A DNA stretch of 64,000 nucleotides. Source: Nocardia bovistercoris. GTDB lineage: Bacteria; Actinomycetota; Actinomycetes; Mycobacteriales; Mycobacteriaceae. Below are positions 1-6,400 of the stretch, in pieces. The stretch is taken from positions 437,917-501,916 of the forward strand of contig NZ_JADMLG010000003.1 in assembly GCF_015674855.1 (NCBI RefSeq), read 5' to 3'. Below the pieces are notes generated by a model. The model did no database searches, was not told where the DNA came from, and worked only from the letters and a program-made list of their open reading frames with translations. Within the stretch, counting starts at the first letter, position 1. Each line of letters opens with the position of its first letter. The position numbers were made by a program, and so were the translations under genes.

Positions 1-469
1 GACCGCGCGCGAAAGCCAACAGGAGTTCGGCCAGCTCCGGCCCGTCCGCCTCGGGACGAGCCGCGGTCACCGTGGCCGCGAGCAGGTTTCGCATCGCGAC
101 GTCGTAGTCGCCGATCAGGTCGGCCAGCAGGCGGGCATCGGGCCCGAGCAGTTCGGCCGCGTGCGCGGGGCTGTCGCGCCACAGCCCGAGAACCATCTCG
201 AGTTTCGCGTCGAGGATGCCGACCAACCGCTCGGCCATACCGCCCGGGACGACCGCCGCGGCGCGGGCGCGCGCCGACGAGGCGTCCAACAGCCGGGCGC
301 CGAGGCGGCGATAGGCATCATCCTTGCCCCGCACGTACTGGTAGACCGCCGGACGGGACATCCCCGCCTCCCGCGCGATGTCGTCCATCGTCGTGCGCCG
401 CACCCCGTGCCGGGTGAAGCACACGTAGGCCGCGTCCAGGATCTGCTCGATCCTCCCCTCTTCCGACAT
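1..469 (-). CDS. TetR/AcrR family regulator (3' part outside window)
   Basis: This gene encodes a DNA-binding one-component repressor. Reading leftward from the ATG at 469, residues 7-55 form a TetR helix-turn-helix with the usual pattern (ILDAAYVCFTRHG, then RTTMDDIAREAGMSRPAVYQY). About 156 residues are visible and the ligand-binding C-terminus runs off the window. It lies 70 nt downstream of the HExxH gene on the same strand, so it may be read through from the RiPP locus, but nothing shows that it controls that locus. The 115-486 reading frame is an out-of-frame shadow of this gene. Confidence 0.85.
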   Translation of the reverse strand, partial: MSEEGRIEQILDAAYVCFTRHGVRRTTMDDIAREAGMSRPAVYQYVRGKDDAYRRLGARLLDASSARARAAAVVPGGMAERLVGILDAKLEMVLGLWRDSPAHAAELLGPDARLLADLIGDYDVAMRNLLAATVTAARPEADGPELAELLLAFARG

Positions 470-539
470 GCTGACAATCTTTGCACAGAATGTCAGATTG
501 TCCAAGCAGGGCGTTCCCGACCGCACAACGGGCCGGATA

Positions 540-3356
540 TCAGGGCTGTTCGGCGAACCCGATCAGGAAGGGATACTCCGGTCCGTGCTTGTCGCCGCGA
601 GTCGGATAACAGCCGACCTCATCGATCCGCACGACGGTGCCGTCGAGCTCGCAGCGATTACCTTGTTCCAGCATGCGCAGCAACGGGTCAACGGCCTCGA
701 TGGGATAGAGGGTTTCGACGCCCGTGTAGCACAGGCCGTTTCGGTCCGCCTCGGCGTTGTCGAACCGGTACATCTTCAATTCGGACACGCAGAGGATCGG
801 CTGGGACAGGACTGCGGTCATCGCCCGCGCATACTCCGGAAGCTCATCGGTGACCAGTCGCAGCAGCGTTTCGGCGTATCCGGCGGTCCGCGCGCAGTCG
901 TAGGAGCAGGGCATATAGGAGATCAGGCCGAAAAGGGTGTGCCGGAGAAACGGGTTGCACAGGACCGACGGCCGCCCGCCGGTATTGCGCAGCGCGGCGA
1001 AGTAGGTGTTGTCGTTGTGCCAGTTGTTGCGTTGTCGGAAGAACTCCTGACAGCAGCGGGGATATCCGAGTGTGTCGCCGAACTTGTCGTGATCGGCGCG
1101 GTGCTTGTTCACGATGTGCCCGTTGACGGCGAGCGGATACCACCCGGTGCCGACGACCTCGTCGAGGCGGATCGAGTCCCGCGCCAGGAAGACGTGCGCT
1201 TCGGTTCCCGGCCGCTGTATCGCGGAGAAGCCCGCCCTCGTGGTGGTGAGCTGTTCCGGCGGCACCTTGCGCAATTCGTCGGAATCACGGTCGAAGTACG
1301 CGTCCACGTAGTATTCGAGCGGCAGATCCTCGATCATCTTCTCGAAGGCGGGCCAACCCTCGTAGGGAATCCACACGTCCATGGCCGGTTTCAGTCCGGC
1401 GGCGACCGCGATGAGTGCGGGCAGTTGCGCACCGCCCTGAGTCGCCGCGACGAAGTGGCGGTACTTGCTCGCGAGTACCTGCGCGGTGGCGGCGGCGGTC
1501 ATGCCGCGGGGCAGGCAGAGCGGAGCCGGATCGGCGGCCGCCGCGGAAGGACGCGGTCGCAACGCCCACGATCGCGACCGCCGCTCACGTTCGATCGCAC
1601 CGCGCAGGTCGTCCGGGGCATTCCGGTGTCGGATGAAGTCGTCGATATGGGTGAGCAGATAGAGGGCGTCGTCGTAATGTCCTCGGTGGCGCAGAGCGAA
1701 GGCGAAACACTGCCAGAGGTACGGGCTCGTGGGCGCGTGCCGCACGCATTCGGCATACCGCGACGCGGCTTCGGTGTAGTCGCCGACCACGTAGGCCGAA
1801 TGCCCGGCCGCGAGTGCGCCGACCAAGGTCAGGGTGTCGCGTGCGGCGAGTACTTTCGACAATTCCTCCAGTCGCCGCTCGCTCTCGAAAAGGCGGACGC
1901 GGTCGAGTATCACGTCGCCCGGATACCAGTCGGTGAGTAGCGGATCCGGAGACCAGTCACCCGGCAGGCCGAGCGCGAACAAGATGGTCTGATCGGTCCC
2001 GTCGCCGTTGCGCGCAGCCGTGGCCGTTCCCGGTCCGGGTGAGCCGAGATACGGGTGCGAATCGCGCCAGCGCTCGCGATGCTCGCGCAGCACGTCGTCC
2101 TCGTGCGTCTTGACGCTCGACGGCGGCGCGGGTATCGCCGCGCGATGATGTTCGCATTGCCGTTCGAGAGCATCGACGAGCGCACTGCCGAACGGCGACA
2201 ATGTGGCGTTGTCCCGCAGTTCGGCGATTCCGGCTTCCACTTGACGGCCGATGCGGTAGGCGCGGCCGAGTCCTGGGCCGTCCTCGCCGTTCAGATCATC
2301 GGGCATCAACTGGTAGAAGCCGAGGACGGCCGTGAAGGTATATACGGCGTGCAGTACGCCCGTGAGCGGGCGGGCGTCGTCTCGCCAGGGCGAGTAGTAC
2401 ATGGCCTCGGTCGTCGGACCGACCACCAGCGGATCCAGATTCATGAGGGCGTTGAGCTTCTGGTGGCCGTGTTCGTGGACCAGGGCCTCCGTGATCTGCC
2501 ACTCGGTCCCCAACGATATGGTCACCATTCCGGGTGCCTCGTGGAAACTGCCGCTCAGATGCAGACGCCGATCCGGCGAGGTGACCGGGACGAGCGCCCG
2601 GATTCCGAGCGTCATCTCCGAACCGAGCGCGGGTGACAGCGCGGTGATCCTGCTCCAGCATCCGGCCAAGATGTCGGTCCACCGACGAGTGGCGGCCTCG
2701 GTCAGATCCTCGAAGAGGTAGTCGATGCGCCCGCCGAGCCGCAGATCGTGGTCGAGACTGTTGAGTTCGACGCCATTGGGCAGCCGCGCGACCGAGAGGA
2801 CGCGGACCGCTACGCCCGAACCCGCCGAGATCACGCCGTCCCGCACGATCAACTCGACCCGACCGCACGGGACCGCCCCGGCGACCTCGACCACCACACC
2901 CGCCCCCGGCAGGCTGACCCGCCCCCGCACATCGGTGCGCGCCGTGCAGGTCACGGTGCCGCGACCGGACAACAGCACCGCCGCGGCGGCGAAGCGGGCG
3001 AACGCCGCGAGGTGTTCGGTGAAATGCATATCCGGGAAACGCTCGTGTGCGCCCCTGGCGATCAGCCCGTAGGCCACATCGGTCCAGAAGCACGCGCTGG
3101 GATGGGCGAGGACGGTGCGTTGAATCGCCGCGGGCTGCCGCCGAAGCACCTCGAACGCGGTGTCGAAATCGGACTTCGCCACCCACGGCGCCGCCTCGAC
3201 CACGAGGAAGTCCCGTAACCGACGCAGTCCCAACAGGTTACGGTGATAGCTCGCGGTGAACAGCGCTTCGACGCAGTCGCGGTCCGGAGCGACCGGGAGG
3301 GCGAGATCCGCGACCGTCCCGGCATCGAAACGGATCGAAGATGGCATGGCCGTCAC
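540..3356 (-). CDS. HExxH-motif RiPP-associated protein with TPR-like and Cys-rich C-terminal regions
   Basis: This 938-aa protein belongs with the radical-SAM-associated HExxH family. The zinc-protease-like motif HEHGH is at residues 294-298, inside a domain of about 420 residues that in many FxsB systems is fused to the radical SAM enzyme. Residues 480-610 look helical and TPR-like (repeated alanine/aromatic helices, AECVRHAPTSPYLWQCFAFAL). The last 330 residues form another domain with GYPRCCQEFF and several later cysteines, resembling the uncharacterised DUF483-type pattern. The GTG start at 3356 overlaps the maturase stop by 4 nt, so translation is coupled. Maturation or export protease is an inference; proteolysis is not proven for this family. 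The three-part layout is unusually long. Confidence 0.75.
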   Translation of the reverse strand: MTAMPSSIRFDAGTVADLALPVAPDRDCVEALFTASYHRNLLGLRRLRDFLVVEAAPWVAKSDFDTAFEVLRRQPAAIQRTVLAHPSACFWTDVAYGLIARGAHERFPDMHFTEHLAAFARFAAAAVLLSGRGTVTCTARTDVRGRVSLPGAGVVVEVAGAVPCGRVELIVRDGVISAGSGVAVRVLSVARLPNGVELNSLDHDLRLGGRIDYLFEDLTEAATRRWTDILAGCWSRITALSPALGSEMTLGIRALVPVTSPDRRLHLSGSFHEAPGMVTISLGTEWQITEALVHEHGHQKLNALMNLDPLVVGPTTEAMYYSPWRDDARPLTGVLHAVYTFTAVLGFYQLMPDDLNGEDGPGLGRAYRIGRQVEAGIAELRDNATLSPFGSALVDALERQCEHHRAAIPAPPSSVKTHEDDVLREHRERWRDSHPYLGSPGPGTATAARNGDGTDQTILFALGLPGDWSPDPLLTDWYPGDVILDRVRLFESERRLEELSKVLAARDTLTLVGALAAGHSAYVVGDYTEAASRYAECVRHAPTSPYLWQCFAFALRHRGHYDDALYLLTHIDDFIRHRNAPDDLRGAIERERRSRSWALRPRPSAAAADPAPLCLPRGMTAAATAQVLASKYRHFVAATQGGAQLPALIAVAAGLKPAMDVWIPYEGWPAFEKMIEDLPLEYYVDAYFDRDSDELRKVPPEQLTTTRAGFSAIQRPGTEAHVFLARDSIRLDEVVGTGWYPLAVNGHIVNKHRADHDKFGDTLGYPRCCQEFFRQRNNWHNDNTYFAALRNTGGRPSVLCNPFLRHTLFGLISYMPCSYDCARTAGYAETLLRLVTDELPEYARAMTAVLSQPILCVSELKMYRFDNAEADRNGLCYTGVETLYPIEAVDPLLRMLEQGNRCELDGTVVRIDEVGCYPTRGDKHGPEYPFLIGFAEQP

Positions 3357-4537
3357 ACTCCGGTGTCAGGCAGGCGCGGACGGAGGTCCGCGGCAACGGC
3401 GGCGGTGATCTCGGTGATCAACTTCGCGAGGTCGGCGCAATAGACGGAGGTATTCCCGAAGCCGTTGGCGCGCGAGTAGCGCTGCGGAAAGTACCCGCCC
3501 CCGCAGACGCCGACGACCGGGCATTTCCGACAGGTTGCACCGAGTTGCCGCCAGCTCTCCTGCCTGGCCGCGACTTTCGGCGAGGCGAGCGCATCGTCGA
3601 AGCTGTTGGCGAAGATGTCCAGACCCAGTTGGCACGCGCCGTGATAGGTGATCTTCAGCGTGTCGACGGCCTGGATTTCGCCATTGGTCTCGACCACGAT
3701 GAAGTCCACGGGCTGCAGGCCCCACTCCTCGGAGGAGTTGATCGCGCCGAGGTACAGCGCGATGATATCGCGAAATCTGCGAATTCGGATACGTTGGGGG
3801 CGTTGGTGATACCAGCGATCGAAGACGCGGAGCAACCAGTCGGCGTACGGGGTGGTCGTCAGGGTGTCGCGCTTTCCCGGTGGGCGGAGGTCGTGGTGCG
3901 CGAGGGGAAAGAGGAAGTCTATGGAGGACGGCTGATACGCGGCGAAGTAGTCGTACAGTTCGAGCGGGTCGTTGTCCAGGTCGATGACCGCGAGAATTCC
4001 ACCCCACAGCGCCCTGCCCTCGTCGCTGCTGAGTAGCTCGAGCGCGCGCTCGGCGGCGCGATGGGAAGAGCGTCCCGCATGGTCGAGACGGTGACGATCG
4101 TTCGCGCTCCCGAAGCCATCGATACTCAGACCGAAGACGAGATCGTATTCACGGCAGAATTCGAATACCTCGTCGGTATACAGGGTTCCGTTGGTTTGGC
4201 CGTTCCATCGCACCGTGACATCCGGCGTGTTCTCGATGACCACGTCGCAGAGCCGCCGCAGGTAGTCGACCCCCATGAGCAGCGGCTCGCCGCCGTGCAT
4301 CACGAAGTCCACCTCGCGCAGGCCGTGGGCGAGGGCGTGCTCGTTCATCCTGCGGCCGAGCTGAGCCGCCGTACGGAGCGACATCCGCTGCGGCTGATTC
4401 CGCCAACTCTGGTCGGCATGGTTGTACACGTAGCAGTAATCGCAATCCAGATTGCATCGAGAAGCGATTTTGCAGATGAAAGAACGGAACGGTGTGCTGG
4501 TCGAGGATTGCGCGGCGGAAGAGTACGCGGGCAGCAA
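3353..4537 (-). CDS. fxsB: FxsB-type radical SAM/SPASM peptide maturase
   Basis: This is a radical S-adenosylmethionine enzyme that modifies a ribosomal peptide. C28-x3-C32-x2-C35 (CNLDCDYCYVYN) binds the SAM [4Fe-4S] cluster, and HGGEPLL and GLSIDG are typical core motifs. The SPASM region follows, with GACQLGLD and CRKCPVVGVCGGGYFPQRY then a final Cys near the end, for auxiliary clusters. FxsB enzymes join an aromatic side chain to the beta carbon two residues on, giving three-residue cyclophanes. The frame stays open upstream to 4966, but that part overlaps the precursor gene out of frame. The TTG at 4537, one base past the precursor stop codon, gives a normal length of 394 aa. The start is inferred and its ribosome site is weak. 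Confidence 0.85.
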   Translation of the reverse strand: MLPAYSSAAQSSTSTPFRSFICKIASRCNLDCDYCYVYNHADQSWRNQPQRMSLRTAAQLGRRMNEHALAHGLREVDFVMHGGEPLLMGVDYLRRLCDVVIENTPDVTVRWNGQTNGTLYTDEVFEFCREYDLVFGLSIDGFGSANDRHRLDHAGRSSHRAAERALELLSSDEGRALWGGILAVIDLDNDPLELYDYFAAYQPSSIDFLFPLAHHDLRPPGKRDTLTTTPYADWLLRVFDRWYHQRPQRIRIRRFRDIIALYLGAINSSEEWGLQPVDFIVVETNGEIQAVDTLKITYHGACQLGLDIFANSFDDALASPKVAARQESWRQLGATCRKCPVVGVCGGGYFPQRYSRANGFGNTSVYCADLAKLITEITAAVAADLRPRLPDTGV

Positions 4538-4538
4538 T

Positions 4539-4817
4539 TTATCTCGACCAGGAACTGTGCGAACTGAAGGAGCTGAACGAACTGTGCCTGCTGTGTGAAC
4601 TGAAACTACTGAAGCTGCTGAAACTACTGAAGATCTGCCCAAGGGTGGATCCGTTCGCGGTGATGTCGCGACCGGTCCAGTACAGCTCCTCCAGAACCAT
4701 CCCCAGCGCGGTATCCGCCAAGCCTTCGATCGAATCGAGATCCAGATCGTATCCGTTCGGCGGAACAACGAGTGAGAACTCTTCGGCCGATTCCGGGGCG
4801 TCCGGCGATTCATCCAC
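4539..4817 (-). CDS. fxsA: FxsA-like RiPP precursor with ten tandem cyclophane-type triplets
   Basis: A 92-aa peptide immediately upstream of fxsB. Residues 1-62 form an acidic leader. Residues 63-92 are ten uninterrupted triplets: FSS four times, HSR, HSS, FSS twice, HSS, WSR, ending exactly at the C-terminus. Each triplet fits the omega1-X2-X3 pattern (aromatic or His first) crosslinked by three-residue-cyclophane radical SAM enzymes. Known FxsA proteins usually carry a single FxS motif near the C-terminus, so the tandem array is unusual. The GTG start at 4817 has a strong AGGGGGG site about 7 nt upstream. The serine codons vary between repeats (AGT, AGC, TCC, TCG, TCA), which argues for selection at protein level over recent slippage. 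Confidence 0.8.
   Translation of the reverse strand: MDESPDAPESAEEFSLVVPPNGYDLDLDSIEGLADTALGMVLEELYWTGRDITANGSTLGQIFSSFSSFSSFSSHSRHSSFSSFSSHSSWSR
4542..4631 (-). repeat. 30-codon triplet-repeat core of the precursor
   Basis: Ten 9-nt units encode the aromatic-Ser-(Ser/Arg) core. Position 1 is Phe six times, His three times and Trp once; position 2 is always Ser; position 3 is Ser eight times and Arg twice (residues 77 and 92). Third bases differ between units. Confidence 0.85.
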
Positions 4818-5274
4818 GACGCTACCCCCCTGTCTTCATCGGATGGCGCGACTTGTTCTGTGGCGCAACTACACTCCGCCGTCGCACGACAATCGTATAC
4901 CCGGACGCGAGCCTGCGACAGAGATCGATGGTTTTCCGATTCGACAGCACCGAACAGCGCATCCATCGCAACGCCACGCCCCCGGCACCGACAACAACTT
5001 TCAACTCATCGGCAGTGGTGACCGACAAGTTGCATCGATGAAACCTGCGACATCTGAACCTTTTATCGTCATGAACCGACGTCAAGAGGTCTCGCATTCC
5101 ATCCCGCCCCTGAACGCGTTCATGGAGAACCGCGGTCGGCACGTTCGGTCGCCCGCTTCGCTACCTCGACTCTCCTCGATTCTGAATTCATTGCGTGACA
5201 GCGTGGCCCAACTCGAGGCGCCGAGACCTGCGCGGCCTCCGATGAACACTTTGTGCGGCGGCTGTAGCTCATTG
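4818..5274. other. 457-nt non-coding region upstream of the precursor
   Basis: I see no convincing gene on either strand. It should hold the promoter of the fxsA-fxsB-HExxH operon: on the minus strand a TATACG -10-like box (4893-4898) lies 17 nt from a weak TCTGTC. The stop of the membrane-protein gene borders the other end, so the two operons may be transcribed separately. Confidence 0.4.
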
Positions 5275-5808
5275 CTACGGGGTCGTGACGATCGTCGCGA
5301 GGAATCCCGCGATGTAGGCGAGCGCGAACAAGACGGGCGTCCACTGCTCGATGTGGGACAGCGGCCAGTAGCGTTTGCGGTCCTTGCCCTCCCCCAGCGC
5401 CCACCATTCGGCTCGCCAGAACGGGGAGGCTGGCAGTCGTTCTTCGAGTGCGCCGACGACCTGGTATTTCGCGCAGTTCAGCAGCCGATAGCTGCGCACC
5501 AGGTAGTACCAGGCGAAACACTGGCCGAGCAGCGCCACCAGCGGGATCGCCAACCATTGCGTGGTGGCGGGCGGCGGGGTCCTGCCGAGAGCGACCACGA
5601 CGGTGATGATTCCGGTATTCAGCGTCAGGAAGAAGGAATTCGCCAGACCGCGGCGCGCGCTCACCCGATCGGCCATCTCGACGCACAGACGATACTGTTC
5701 GAGAACGGCGTGCTCATAGCCGACGGTATGGCATTCGGCCCCAGGCTCTTTCGGTGCGTCGTTCCACAGCCGGATGCTCAGCTCGGTCGATGTGTCGTTC
5801 CCGCTCAC
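5275..5808 (-). CDS. RipA-like small multi-pass membrane protein
   Basis: A 177-aa inner-membrane protein with three hydrophobic segments (about residues 56-75, 84-103 and 155-174). A cytoplasmic N-terminal helix contains EHAVLEQYRLCVEMADRVSARR. The motifs RSYRLLNCAKYQVVGALEERLP and WPLSHIEQWTP are characteristic of the RipA family of octameric membrane proteins, which have the same layout as SLATT-type effectors. It starts 16 nt after the lipoprotein stop codon, and third place in an operon with a TIR protein suggests membrane signalling or effector work. The family call rests on remembered motifs. Confidence 0.65.
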   Translation of the reverse strand: MSGNDTSTELSIRLWNDAPKEPGAECHTVGYEHAVLEQYRLCVEMADRVSARRGLANSFFLTLNTGIITVVVALGRTPPPATTQWLAIPLVALLGQCFAWYYLVRSYRLLNCAKYQVVGALEERLPASPFWRAEWWALGEGKDRKRYWPLSHIEQWTPVLFALAYIAGFLATIVTTP

Positions 5809-5824
5809 CGTCCACCTCCTCGTC

Positions 5825-6382
5825 TCATAGCGTCGGGGTGTTCATCGCGTCGGCACAGCCGGGTACGGCCCGGCGAGCCCGATCCAGCTCCGGGGTCGGG
5901 GCCGATTTCGCCTGCATTTCCGCCCCGCGCCTGCCCGCTGTGACGAGTACCTGCTGGAAGTTCTCGAATGCCGCGGTCTGCTCCCCCTCCGAGCCTGCCG
6001 CACGGATCCGCGTCGCGCTGTCGGCCAGTTCCTGTGCCGTCCGGCGAGTTTCGGTCAGGGATTCCCGCGAATCGAGCGCATTCTCACCGTTGGGCGCATT
6101 GCCGAGCGCTTCGGTCTCGTCGGCCAGTCCGTAGAACAGCGCCGACATGTCCGAGGCGATGTCGGCGAGGCCGGTCTGCGCGGCGGGACCGGTCGTCTCC
6201 AGCATCCGGCGGGTCAGATCCTGCATTCGCCCCTGGTATCGCATCGAGATCTCGCATTCGGCCCTGACGTATTCGTCGAGGCCGACCGCGGGCGGATCGC
6301 CGCCGCAGCCGCCGATGGCGACCGCGACGATCACCGACGCGACGCCGAGGCGGGCTCGACCTGTCGAGTTCCTTTCGACCAT
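5825..6382 (-). CDS. Predicted secreted lipoprotein
   Basis: A 185-aa protein with a lipoprotein signal peptide: a positive N-terminus, a hydrophobic stretch at residues 12-25 and a lipobox AIGGC giving lipidated Cys26. The mature part is largely helical, with heptad-like alanine and leucine spacing (residues 60-160), and I recognise no enzyme motif. It lies 18 nt downstream of the TIR-WD40 gene and 16 nt upstream of the RipA-like gene, so the three form one operon. It would sit on the outer face of the membrane; its function is unknown. Confidence 0.75.
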   Translation of the reverse strand: MVERNSTGRARLGVASVIVAVAIGGCGGDPPAVGLDEYVRAECEISMRYQGRMQDLTRRMLETTGPAAQTGLADIASDMSALFYGLADETEALGNAPNGENALDSRESLTETRRTAQELADSATRIRAAGSEGEQTAAFENFQQVLVTAGRRGAEMQAKSAPTPELDRARRAVPGCADAMNTPTL

Positions 6383-6400
6383 GATGATTCCTCGACTCGT

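Noticed and set aside
4542..4631. Short regular repeats suggesting a CRISPR array
   Set aside because: The units are 9 nt without spacers, are in frame and encode the precursor core.
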